From positions 158,482,858 through 158,546,857 of the forward strand of contig NC_084794.1 in NCBI RefSeq assembly GCF_963169125.1: DNA of 64,000 nucleotides. The letters run 5' to 3'. Under the pieces are notes generated by a model, which worked only from the letters and a program-made list of their open reading frames with translations, did not search any database and was not told where the DNA came from. How positions within the stretch are numbered: the stretch's first letter is position 1; every line of letters begins with the position of its first letter. The DNA comes from Humulus lupulus. Its lineage: Eukaryota; Streptophyta; Magnoliopsida; Rosales; Cannabaceae. The position numbers and the translations under genes were made by a program. This document shows positions 47,356 through 58,981 of this stretch, one piece after another.

Positions 47356-48004
47356 TTGTTGACCTTTGTTTTGGTCAACTGACACGGAGTCTAATGCTTG
47401 ATGTGATAGAATGTATTGAAATAGATCTAATGGAAAGAACAGTAAACGACACAACAAATTTAGTGGTTCGGCCCCACGAATTGGTAATGACTTACGTCCA
47501 CTTAAGCTATTATTGATATTGATTCTCAAAGGAGTGATCAAAGAACTAGGGTTCTCCAAGTTTCACAAGCCTTACAGGGATAAACAATACAATCAAAAGA
47601 TAATAGCTATAATTCTCTTTGTAAAGCATAAACTCAAATCAGCCAAAAGGTCAAAAGTTTCCTCCCTTGAGCTATTTCTTCTCTAATATAGGCTCAATGT
47701 AACACCCTGGATAGCCAAGACCGCTACACTGTGTGTTTATAAAAAGTGTGAGACTTGCTAATCAAGTTATTTACTCAAAACGTGTCATTAGCTAAAGTGT
47801 TCTAGGGCTAAATGAGATTTTTGGCCACAAAAGAGACATTTTATAGATTATAAACCATTTATAGAACGGATCCCCAAAAGTACAATGTTTAAAAGTTGGT
47901 TTACAAAATTCACCGATTAAGAGTAAACATTAGCCATACTAAGGCAAAGTACAAGGTTCTGGTCCTCTTTTCCCTGTAATCTCTTCAACCGTGGCGGTTG
48001 AGCG

Positions 48005-50033
48005 TGTTGGGGTTTTATGCCCTAATTAAAACTCAAATTCTTTGTAATCTCATTTTATTATCAATAAAAGAATAGAAATCATTTTTTGACTTGGTCAATC
48101 ACTTTGCTCACATGTTTTATTTTCATGATTATTTGTTTAATATAAAATTCTATTAAATCCCGAGCATATAGCTAATCTTATTTATAGTGACGTAATCACA
48201 GTGGAATATAAATATGATTACATGTTCAAAATAAGTTAGTCCTAAGATTAGTCAGTGCACCGGATTTACACTGACTTGCCAATCTACGATATGATCTACT
48301 TACACATTACAACGTTATGTTCTTTCCAGAACATTAGCAAAGTAGATAAGATCAGATGTATTTGTTACATCGGACAAGACCAATATTGACAGTTGATAAG
48401 ATAAGTAAACATACCGTTATTATCTATTCTAGTCATATCATATAGTTGACCATAGGTTAATTCAATCTCAATTCTGAGTGGTTAGTATAATGAAGCATGG
48501 GGATCCTATTGGAATTGGGATCCAAAGGAGACTTGGGCATTTATTACTTGGACCATATTTGCCATTTATTTACATACTAGAACAAATAAAATTTTTGAAA
48601 GCGTAAATTCCGCAATTGTAGCCTCGATAGGCTTTCTTATAATTTGGGTATGCTATTTTGGTAACTGATTGTATTATTTGAGTTCTTTGACTTGTTCGTT
48701 ACCAGCTTACCCTACGGACTAGCCCATACTTACATCTTGGGAACTCGGTAGTATAATTGAGTGGGAGTGTTAATCATAGATATGAACATCTATAGCTTCT
48801 GATGAAGAAGTGAAACGATGGTTTCCTTTTAGTTTGGTTCAAGGTGTTAAATGATAGAGATCTCATTTCAGTAATTAAATTAGTTTACTGAAATATCATT
48901 TACAAGGAACTAAGTGTTTTAAGGATAAAATACAATGAGGGGTAAAACAGTATTTTAGTCCTATCTCATTGTAGACCGTCTATAGAGGATTGAGTGACAA
49001 TTATGGTTGTAACAATGGATAATTAATAGCGTATCTATATTTGTTATAGAGCGTTCTATGAATTCAAGAGTGCAATTCCAAGTCTATAGTGGAGTCACGA
49101 GGAATTAATAAGTTAGTAAATTTATTTGTTAGATTTATGATAACTTATTGGAGCTTGATTTTATAGGCCCATGGTCCCCATTGTACCTTGGATAAAATCA
49201 TCGAGATAGTCTCAATTAATTGATTTAATCATCAATTAGAATTATCAAAGTTGACCATGTCAATTTTGGATAGTTTCACAGAGTTGTGTAATTTTGAGAA
49301 GAAAAGAGAAATTATGGAAGATTTATTAATTAAGATAAATTGGTATCTAAATTAATAAATAAGTTTAAATTAAGGTTCAAATTATAAATAATTAATTTGA
49401 TAAAGGATTTAAATAATTATTTAATTAATTAAATCAATAGAAAATAATACAGGCCTTGATTTTAAGTCCAATGGGCTTATAATCAAATGGGAAATTTCAT
49501 GGGCCTATAGCCCATGATAATTTCGACCTAGGGCTTCAAAATGGCTATTATTTTATTGAATTTTTAATTAAATTAAATGTCCTAATTGAGTCTATAAAAA
49601 GAGTGCTTAGAGAGAAGTCAAAACATAAGTTTGATAAGTCACAAGTCAGATTTTCTGATAGTTTTAGATTCTCTCTAAACACAAGTCATTTTCTAAGCCT
49701 CTTTGTTATTTTCTCTTCTTCTCTCTATATCTATCTCATGTGTTGAGAATTGCCCACACTAGTCTAGGTGGTTCTAAGGATACATTGGAAGATTGTGAAG
49801 AAAATAGAAGAACGGTTCAGTTTCTTGATAATACTCTGCTACAGAGAGGATACAAGAGTTAGAGAAACTGAAGGAAGGACTCTTTAATTCTGCTGCGTAT
49901 ACTGTAAGTATTCTATTCTTTGTTTCTCTTGAATTCAATTTTAGAAACATGTTTTAGGCTATCTCGTATTAATTTGTTTAATATTAGATATACATGAAAG
50001 TAAATAAAGATTCTGTATAAGCTTTTTCCAACA
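48005..50033 (+). mobile_element. 2.03-kb solo LTR, Copia type, inside F6
   Basis: Starts TGTTGGGGTTTTATGCCC and ends GCTTTTTCCAACA. Flanking pentamers GAGCG (48000-48004) and GGGCG (50034-50038) differ by one base. A TATA-like CTATAAAAAGAG lies near 49592, followed by CT-rich leader-like sequence. No internal genes, so I call it a solo LTR. The Copia assignment rests on general resemblance of its start. Confidence 0.75.
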
Positions 50034-51460
50034 GGGCGGCCTGACATGTACAGTCACCCTGCAGAGCTCTACAATCAGGGTTGATCAGTCTTGCCCTTGC
50101 CTTTACCTGCACCATGCAGCACCCGTGAGCCAAGGCCCAACAAGAAAACAACATACACAACATATACAATATTTTCAAACAGATATTCTAGTAAGCATGT
50201 TCAGAATATCCAACCCATAGCATATAAGCATACTTCAAGGTGCAATAACTTCATCTATACTTATATTATTCAACACTCTCATTAATCACATTCATAGCCA
50301 AATATAATAATCAACAATCACAAACACTAGGGTCGACATCGTAAGTCGCACCCTCTGTTTACCCCACTGACTCCGGCCCGCTTAAACCGAGCTCAGTGCA
50401 TAACAAGCTGTCCTTGGATACCAGTGTCCGAGCCGTGCCAATTGCACAAGTTAACTGTGGCACCCTTAGGCCTTTGGTTTATAATTTACATGGCATAATA
50501 TCATTCTTTCAGTCGTATATATCAAGGAGCCCTTAGTCCCGTTCAAATATTCATCCGGGTGTAGTTTTCTTACCTTTAGCTTCTAGATGACTTAGTTACG
50601 GGCGATACTCCTTGAGCGCGATCCGATCCCTGAGCCCTAGCTTAGCACCTAGTCACAATCATGATGAAGGATACCATTAACAATCTTAAATGAGTTTCCA
50701 AACCAAGTTTTAGTCCTCAGAATATTGAACTTCACCAAATATGGTAAAAGACTCAACCCCGAGCACCCTAGGCTAAATTCCCAAACCTAAAATCTCAAAA
50801 TCCCAAAATCCCTTAAGGGCCCCGGCATGGGGCATCCATGCCGCGGCATGGCCCCAGATAGAACCCTCCAAGGGCACAAAAACAAGTAAGGGCCGCGGCA
50901 TTCCTTAGGCCATGCCGCGGCCCGCCCTCCTTCCTCAGCACAACTCAACTTCCAAGGGCCGCGGATCACCAAGAACCGTGTCGCGGCCCGACCCCTTCGA
51001 ACCCAGAAAAACCCCCATTTTTAACTCCCAAAACTCATGCAAACTCACTCAATACCACTCCAAATCCACAACTCAATTATCCAAAGACTTTCCACAAGAT
51101 TCCAACAACTCAACCCAGCTGAATCCTAGGCTAGAAACCCATCAAAGACCCATTTCAATTACTGAAACTTCCTAACTTAAAAACACAAAACCCAGCCATG
51201 GAAACTCTAAAATTCAACCATCAAACTTTGAATTGAACCTTACCTCAGTTGTAGAATCGTTTCTCCAAGGGTTCCCTGACCTAACTTCAAAGATTCCAGC
51301 CTCAAATCCAACCTTGAGTACCAAAACGGATCAATGACAATGCCTACAGACTCGATTTACGAGGTGAGTATACTGTTAGTGCTACTTTTAATGTTTATGA
51401 TTTGAGTCCTTTTGATGCAGGTGCAGATTTGAGGACAAATCCTTCTCAAGAGGGGGGGAA

Positions 51461-52077
51461 TGATGAGGACACCAAGACTAAAGATCCAAGTCTAGTTCCA
51501 GTTGGCCTGGTGACGAGGGTGCGAGCCAAAAGCCTCAGTTTAGGAGCTTGATGAGTCTTATTATATTTTGTCATCTTATATTTTTATTTAGTCTTTGTTT
51601 ATTTTGTGAAAAGTCAAACACTTGACTTGTGCGAGTCCAAGAGTCCTTTTTCTTTATTTTTCGGTTTTTATTAGGAAGACAAAAGGCTTGTCTTTAATTT
51701 CGGTTTTCATTAGGAAGACAAAAGGTTGTCTTTAATTTTCGGTTTTTAGGAAGACAAAGGGGCTTGTCTTGATGTGATTTTCGGCTATATAATGCCTTGA
51801 AAACATTTGGAAAAATCAGATTATGTTGAATGAAAATTTGTGAGTTTTCTTCTTGAGTTCTTGAAGAGACTATCCGAACTTATCAAGGGTATCCCTTGTG
51901 GCGTTCAATCCGACTTATCAAACGGATTCCCATCCCCGTTTGTGGCGTCTTCCTCATACCAAGGTTCGTGCTTTGCTAAGCATTGGGTCGCGGTTCTTCA
52001 TTCCATTTCGTGTGCTCTTGGTGGCTGTGCCATATTTGGTGTCGGGTTTCATCACAGTGTTGGTGTGGTTCGTATCA
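51461..52077 (+). repeat. Gypsy copy 3 left (middle) LTR
   Basis: 617 bp with TATATAA at 51786-51792 and three U3 modules. It is preceded by integrase-tail sequence and the polypurine tract, as a 3' LTR would be, and followed by the primer site (52080-52091), as a 5' LTR would be. Confidence 0.95.
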
Positions 52078-52091
52078 GTTGGTATCAGAGA

Positions 52092-53409
52092 TTAGGATCA
52101 TCCGGTTTGGCCTATCCTTTTTCATTTGTGTTTTCTATTCAATTCGTTTTTTTTTTCAATTCTGAAATAAAAAAATAAAAAAAAGATTCATCATCTAGTC
52201 GTGTTTTGATTTCTTTGTCCTTGTTTCCTTGTGAAATCTGAAACTATTCTAGAGCTTGTTGTTTTCCTTATTTCAATTATTTCCTTGTTTGAAATTCGAG
52301 CCTAGGTTCATACGGTTTGCCTATCTTTTTTTTTTCTTGTTTTTCCATTTCGTTTCTTTGTTCAAATATTGCAATTGAATTAGGGTTTCTGAAATTTCCC
52401 CTATTTTGTTTTCTTTTCGTTTCTAAAATCTTGAATTAGGGTTCTTAATTGTGAAAACCGAATTTTCATTGAGTTCCTCTTGTTTTGTTGTGAAATCCGA
52501 ATGTGCTTTGGGTTTCTCTTGTTCTTATTGTGCAATCCGAATTGGCATTGAGTTTTCTCTTATTCTTATTGTGAAATCTGAAATTTGGATTGAGATTCTC
52601 TTATTCTTATTGTGAAATCTGAAATTGGGATTGAGTTTCTCTTGTTCTTATTGTAAAATCTGAAATTGGGTTTGAGATTTCTCTTGTTCTTATGGTGAAA
52701 TCTGAGTTGGGCTTGAGTTTCTCTTATTCTTATTGTTAAATCCGAATTTTGCCTTGGGTTTCTCATGTTCTTGTTGTGAAATCCGAAATTGGTATTGATA
52801 ATTCCCTTGTTTCAATTGTGTCCCTGGTTTCAATTGGTTCCTTTATTGGTTGTGGAATCCGAGACTGTTATAGTGCCACAAATTATTTTGGTTTTGATTT
52901 TATTGGTTGAATCACAGATTAGATTTTGGGAATAATCGTTTTCTGTTATTGGGATTGTTCTTGAATCTGTTATAGTACCACAGTTTGCTTGGTTTTCTGA
53001 TTGGTTCTTTGGTGTTCTTAATTTCAAGGGGATCCGAACTCTAAAAATTTTTGTTCTAATCTTGTTCCTTATGGTCTAGAGGCCTTTTGACCAAAACCCC
53101 ACACAAGTGTTCCAAAAATCATCATTTTTTCGTCATTTTCACCAATTTTCGTCGGTGTTCGTTTGGTTTGTTAGGTTGGATTTGCTGCTTGAATACTCCA
53201 TATTACCGTTGGATTAGTTTTGAAAGAACTTAAAGAAGAATACGAGTGGAAAAATGCAAAGGTGTGAGCCTATTTGAGGGTAAAAGCCATTGAAATTGAG
53301 TGAAACACGAGGGGATTTGAGTGAAAATATTATTTGAGCGAAACACGTGAGGGAGTGTGGTGAGGTCTTTTCTCCATATTATTCTAACCTTATTTTGCAG
53401 ATTTCCATC
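52092..53409 (+). other. Gypsy copy 3 leader
   Basis: Non-coding leader with the same roughly 40-bp degenerate repeats (about 52440-52800) as copy 2, ending TTATTTTGCAG just before gag. Confidence 0.75.
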
Positions 53410-55260
53410 ATGGCACAAAATCCAGAGAAAAATGCAAGCAATGATATTCCACCACTTGAAGTTCCGAATCTGCAAATGCAAGCACTAATTGGGGAGATGC
53501 GAAGGATGATGGGGGCGGAGTGTGAGCAAATACATGAGAGGTTGGATAGGGTAGAAGAAGGAACACAACGGAGGCCACGGAGGAATAAGGTGTACCAAAG
53601 GGAGGATGAGAATGAAGGGGATTTGGAAGGGTTAGTTTCTGATGAAGAGTTTGATAGGATGTCGGCGGGTAACCATAGGAGGTATGGTCGGGATAGAGAA
53701 GCTAGGAACCAGGTAGATGATTATTTAGGAAATATAAAGATGAGAATTCCAGCATTTCAGGGGAAGAGCGATCCTGAGGCATACCTTGAGTGGGAAAAGA
53801 AGATGGAGTTAGTTTTTGATTGTCACAACTACTCCGACATGAAGAAGGTAAAACTAGCTACCATTGAGTTTACTGATTATGCTATTGTTTGGTGGGATCA
53901 GTTGTGCATCAACAGGAGGCGGAGTGGAGATCGTCCTATTGACACATGGGAGGCAATGAAGAGGGTGATGAGGCGACGGTTTGTACCACCTCATTATTAT
54001 CGAGATCTATACCTTAAGTTGCAGGGCCTTCGTCAAGGTTCCAAGAGTGTTGATGAGTATTACAAGGAGATGGAGATGGCTATGATTAGAGCCAATGTTG
54101 AAGAGGATCGGGAGGCAACCATGGCAAGGTTTTTGAATGGGTTGAACCGAGAGATTGCTAATCCAATTGAGCTACACCATTATGTGGAATTGGAAGATTT
54201 GGTGCATATGGCAATCAAAGTTGAGAGGTAGCTCAAGAGGGGTAGTACAAGTTCAAAGCCAAGACCGAGCCCACACCATTCAAGTGCAACACCTTGGCAG
54301 TCGAACTATCCAAAGAAGGAAGAAGACCAACCTACTTCATCCTTTACACCAAAACCAGCCACGGCCCCTCAAGGTAAAACAGCCCCTACTTCGTCCCATT
54401 CTAGTGAGATAAAATGCTTCAAATGTCAGGGGCGAGGACACATAGCTAGCCAATGTCCAAACAAGCGAGTTATGGTAATTCGGGATAATGGGGAGATAGA
54501 TTCCGAAGAGGAAGATGATCTTGATGACATGCCACCATTGGAGGACGCTTCTATGGGTGATGAGGAGTTTGGGGCAGAATCTGGTGAAATGCTTCCACTA
54601 GTCACAAGACGAGCCTTAAACTTGCAAGCAAAAGAAGAGGAAGAAGAGGTGCAGCGAGAGAACATCTTTCACACTCGTTGTCATGTGAAAGACAAGGTAT
54701 GCAGTGTTATTATTGATGGTGGTAGTTGCACTAACGTTGCTAGTTCTTCCATGGTTGAAAAGCTGGGGCTCCCAACGCTTAAACATCCTTTTCCATACAA
54801 GTTGCAGTGGTTGAATGATAGTGGTGAAGTGAGGGTTACAAAACAGGTGCTGGTATCATTTCGAATTGGCAAGTATGAGGATGAGGTATTGTGCGATGTG
54901 GTTCCCATGCAAGCTGGACACCTCCTTCTAGGAAGGCCTTGGCTATTTGATTGGCGAGTCCAGCATGATGGCTTCACCAACAAGTACTCATTCACGTTCC
55001 ATCGACGAACAATCACTCTAGCTCCATTGACGCCAAAGCAAGTATATGAAGACCAAGTGAGGTTGCAAAAATTGAGTGATAAAAAAAAATTGAGTGAGCA
55101 AAAGAAGGAGAGTGAAAAGATGAATGAGAGTGAGAAAAAAGAGAGACAAAGAGAGAAAAGGGTCGAATCAAGTGAGAGAGAAAAGAAAGAGAAGAGTTCG
55201 ATCAATGAGGGAAAATTAGAGAGAAAACAAAATAATTTTTATGCAAAAAAAAAGAAGTGA
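53410..55260 (+). pseudogene. Gypsy copy 3 gag-protease, one nonsense codon
   Basis: Starts MAQNPEKNASND. The gag domain is intact up to a TAG at 54229-54231 (CAG in copies 1 and 2). The same frame then continues through the complete zinc knuckle [14 protein letters not shown] and protease ([13 protein letters not shown] near 54712). It ends at the A-run (55245-55253) and TGA. One point mutation therefore separates it from an open gag-protease. Confidence 0.9.
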
Positions 55261-55657
55261 GGTGAAGGAGGCTCTTTTAAACACTAACCAACTTGATGCT
55301 AACAAGGGTCGTCACAAGCAGGTTTTTGACCCCGGTGATTGGGTATGGGTACACATGAGGAAAGAGCGATTCCCAGCACAAAGACGTTCCAAATTGCTAC
55401 CTCGAGGAGATGGTCCGTTTCAAGTGCTAGAAAGGATCAATGACAATGCCTACAGACTCGATTTACGAGGTGAGTATACTGTTAGTGCTACTTTTAATGT
55501 TTATGATTTGAGTCCTTTTGATGCAGGTGACGATTTGAGGACAAATCCTTCTCAAGAGGGGGGGAATGATGAGGACACCAAGACTAAAGATCCAAGTCTA
55601 GTTCCAGTTGGCCTGGTGACGAGGGCGCGAGCCAAAAGCCTCAGTTTAGGAGCTTGA
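55241..55657 (+). CDS. Gypsy copy 3 integrase C-terminal tail ORF
   Basis: 138 codons starting [13 protein letters not shown], out of frame with gag-protease by the A-run as in copy 1. [17 protein letters not shown] and [10 protein letters not shown] motifs are present. It ends within the 3' LTR. Confidence 0.85.
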   Translation: MQKKRSEVKEALLNTNQLDANKGRHKQVFDPGDWVWVHMRKERFPAQRRSKLLPRGDGPFQVLERINDNAYRLDLRGEYTVSATFNVYDLSPFDAGDDLRTNPSQEGGNDEDTKTKDPSLVPVGLVTRARAKSLSLGA

Positions 55658-56183
55658 TGAGTCTTATTATATTTTGTCATCTTATATTTTTATTTAGTCT
55701 TTGTTTATTTTGTGAAAAGTCAAACACTTGACTTGTGTGAGTCCAAGAGTCCTTTTTCTTTATTTTTCGGTTTTTATTAGGAAGACAAAAGGCTTGTCTT
55801 TAATTTCGGTTTTCATTAGGAAGACAAAAGGTTGTCTTTAATTTTCGGTTTTTAGGAAGACAAAGGGGCTTGTCTTGATGTAATTTTCGGCTATATAATG
55901 CCTTGAAAACATTTGGAAAAATCAGATTATGTTGAATGAAAATTTGTGAGTTTTCTTCTTGAGTTCTTGAAGAGACTATCCGAACTTATCAAGGGTATCC
56001 CTTGTGGCGTTCAATCCGACTTATCAAACGGATTCCCATCCCCGTTTGTGGCGTCTTCCTCATACCAAGGTTCGTGCTTTGCTAAGCATTGGGTCGCGGT
56101 TCTTCATTCCATTTCGTGTGCTCTTGGTGTCTGTGCCATATTTGGTGTCGGGTTTCATCACAGTGTTGGTGTGGTTCGTATCA
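55567..56183 (+). repeat. Gypsy copy 3 right LTR
   Basis: 617 bp, TGATGAGG...GTATCA, TATATAA at 55892-55898. The following bases are CTATC, then F6 sequence resumes. Confidence 0.95.
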
Positions 56184-57063
56184 CTATCTCAATCCTTGAT
56201 CAGTTCCTGAGCTAATCCTCCAGATTATTCCCTTCAATTCCCAAATATTCTGCTTGATTCTCTTGAAAATTCATAGTTGCTCTTATTCCTTAAGAGAGAG
56301 AAAGGAGAGAAAGATGAGAGGGTCGGTTTACACTTTTTGTCTAGTATTTTCTAAAGTCTTCTAAGTATATCCTTAGGTTATTAGATTAATCCCAAAGCTC
56401 GGGGTGCCGGAAACGTCCCCGAGGGCAAAACATTAAAATCCCCCAATAATCCCGCCTAGACATCCTAACCTCAAATATATCTCCAATTATTTATTTTCAT
56501 CACCTGATAGTCTAAATCACTACCCGATACCTAAAATACTCCTTGACTTGTCCAAAGTCAATTATAATGCCCTGTTGTGACTTTTCCCGCTATCTAGCCC
56601 TAAGATCGCCTCGAGTTGCCGGCTGCTAATTTATCCACATAATAATGTGGTTCTCACACATATCTCATACATAAATATCATATCATCAATTATCATATAA
56701 TATCATTTAAGCACTATTAATCACATAATATCACATTCAAATAAATATTATTCACTTTAGTCCCATTTATGCCCTCCCGGCACACTAATCAAGGCTCCTG
56801 AGCCTTATTAGCGATTTTGGGTCGTTACACTCAAGAAGGATTACATGAATTAGTTACAGATATTCTTTCCTAAATAATCGGATACTCAGGAATTATGGGA
56901 GATAATCTCGGATACAAATTACACAAGATCTTCTCAAAATATACGGAGTATACGACCAAGCAGGTCGTATATAAAATCCAAATGTTATGTCAGGGGAATC
57001 TCCCTGGTCGATGGTCGAACAGGACCTCTGCCACGTCATCCACGCCTATTTTTTTGATAACAT

Positions 57064-58017
57064 TTGCCCCCAAGTTTATTAATTGCGACCAGCAATAAGT
57101 AAACTTAGGAAAATACCCCACGAAATCTGTCAGAGCCCTCGTGCGTTTTGGAAAACCGTGACCTAATCACGTCTCAGACGGCTGTTACACTCCCCCATGC
57201 TTCGAAAAAGGGAATTCATGATTACTACTTTTTGTCACACCTCGGTTTCTACAAGTAACCCTCTCATTCACCTTTTAACCTTTTACTCGCCATTTCCTGC
57301 CAAGAACTCTCAAGAACTCCATCCCAGAGCTCAGAACTTCGAAGGTCTCCCGTCACTTTGCTTAAGGATTCTTTGTTTGCAAGCCCAAAGTCGTCCCATT
57401 TTAGAATCTCCAACCTTCATCCAGGTAAATTTCTTCGTCTTTTAAACTCTTTGAGATGCTATGCATACTGCTTTTGAGTTCTGAGACTTTTTGTGTTCTT
57501 GAGTAGAAATTTGTGAGGATTTTGTATATGTTGTTTGATGCTTGATAGGGTAGTGTACTTTTTCTCTATATAAGTTAGGAATCAGTTTGATAGTCAGGAT
57601 CATAGGTTTAGGGCGTAAAACCGACGTAAAAAATTGATTTTTAGGCTAGTTGAAAAACTGGATTTTTCCCGCCCTTTTGGAGTTGAAAAAGCTTCTTTTC
57701 ATAAAACTTTTTACTTTCACTTTTTGATCCATTTTTCAAACTGCTAGCATAAAACTTAGTGTTTCGGTTAGAATGCTGCTGGTCGATAGAGGCGAGCAAC
57801 GTTATTCCAACTTTCAACATAAGCTCCCAGACTGTGCATCTTATCTCCTCCTTTGTCAGTTTGCAGTTCATATGCAAGACCCGTGGGGAGGAGAAAGACC
57901 CATTGACGACAATCTCTTAGTTCAACTGCTTAAAGATGAAGAACAACCTTCGACCTTGATATCAGATATTCCTTTTTCGCGTTAACCTAAAACACTTCCC
58001 CAGTTTTGACTCAAAAT
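57064..58017 (+). other. Upstream region of the transposon gene at 58018
   Basis: Begins TTTGCCCCCAAG right after the LTR end. It includes a possible leader exon with a GTAAAT donor near 57424. No convincing coding sequence; the short frame at 57773-57985 has no recognisable motif. Confidence 0.35.
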
Positions 58018-58981
58018 ATGTCTCGTACCAAAACCAAAGCTCGAAAAAGAAAAACTCCCAACACTTCTCATCAGCCTACTGCCGTGCTCCCTCGACCAGT
58101 GGTCGAGACGAAAATGCCCCCGATCCAAATGTCCAGAGGCATGCCCGCCCTCGACACGCTATTCAGCCGGATGTCGAGTGGCATGTAGTCTCTGAAAGTA
58201 GGGTGACGATCAGAATGATTGCCAACTACTTAAACAAATACAATCTGACAGGAGTGACCCTAGTCAAACCTAACTCAGACCAAAGGGCTAATCTTCCTGG
58301 AGGTGCCTACAGCGCCTGGTCGCAGTTTCATATTGAGGCAGGAGCCACTTTGCCTCTTCATGCATTTTTTTAGGGGGTGGTCAATTATTTTGGAGTTGCC
58401 CCCTTCCAAATTACCCCAAACGGATATAGAATGTTCGCTGCACTCTATATCCTGTATAGCCAGAAAAAATGGCCTGTGTCGTCGCCACATGAGGTCAACT
58501 ATCTGTTCGACCTCAAGTCTAACCCCAACCAAGAAGGCACGGGGTTCTTCCATCTTTGTCATCAGGAAACCGGGCACACTTTCCTGACTGACACAACCCA
58601 CATCTCGAACGTGGGGAGGTACCACTAGGAGTACTTCCTTACGCCTGACCTGGTCGCGGACAATCTGGCCTTCGCTCGTGGAGGTAAAACTTTCTTATCA
58701 CTAGCTGAATTCTTCTCTTGGTGTTTTCCTCCGCAATATCTTAAACTCTTGATGTATTCTAGGCCCGTGGCTGCGACCAAACCCGACTCCGGGAATGGTG
58801 TCGAGGGCAACACTCTTAGCTGGCCTGCCAGATGCTGAAAAGAGTGTCAAGGCTCTGGTTACTTAGGCTAACCTTAGGTTGGCCGGCCTTTGGGCCCCCC
58901 AATCAGAGACGAGGGGGCCTTCGACAGGGAGTGCTCGCGCCGAAGGGGAACCCGAGCAGCAACCTCAGGCATCTCATTAGT
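58018..58981 (+). pseudogene. Putative gypsy-type transposon protein, decayed
   Basis: Starts MSRTKTKARKRKTP, then shifts frame near 58140. Recognisable parts are GAYSAWSQFHIEAGATLPLH, FQITPNGYRMFAALYILYSQ, PHEVNYLFDLKSNP and GRYH*EYFLTPDLVADN. After a GT-AG intron (58684-58762) come RPNPTPGMVSRATLLAGLP and AEKSVKALVT. This pattern is typical of the plant putative gypsy-type transposon (Transposase_28-like) proteins, whose role is not established. At least three stops (near 58371, 58626 and 58864) and the frameshift make it a pseudogene. Confidence 0.6.

Larger units (their letters stand above)
51329..56183 (+). mobile_element. Gypsy-derived copy 3, partial tandem (tail-LTR-internal-LTR)
   Basis: The order is: 132 bp of integrase-tail sequence (51329-51460), an LTR (51461-52077), a complete internal region (52078-55566), and an LTR (55567-56183). 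The left tail piece joins F6 sequence abruptly at 51328, and CTATC follows the right LTR. This fits a tandem of two elements sharing a middle LTR that lost its left LTR and most of its first internal region by deletion. The two LTRs differ at about 4 of 617 positions by eye. Confidence 0.92.
47698..56829 (-). mobile_element. F-family LTR-like element F6, complete ends (TSD CTCAA), with two insertions
   Basis: Plus-strand start TGTAACACCCTGGATAGCC and end GCGATTTTGGGTCGTTACA, with CTCAA at 47693-47697 and 56830-56834. It is the exact complement of the F ends in F3. Two later elements sit in it: a Copia-type LTR (48005-50033) and the Gypsy tandem (51329-56183). Without them F6 is about 2.2 kb, in line with F4. 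Confidence 0.88.
47356..57063 (+). mobile_element. LTR related to the 24078 solo LTR, interrupted by F6
   Basis: The left part (47356-47697) starts TGTTGACC like the LTR at 24078 and carries the corresponding GTGGTTCGGCCCC...TACGTCCACTTAAG block near 47463-47505. The right part (56835-57063) ends TTTTTTTGATAACA. No target duplication was seen, so it may be a 5' LTR whose internal region lies to the right. Without F6 it is about 570 bp. Confidence 0.5.

Noticed and set aside
57773..57985. 70-codon ORF upstream of the gypsy-type transposon gene
   Set aside because: No recognisable motif; the region looks like an untranslated or intron sequence of the transposon gene.
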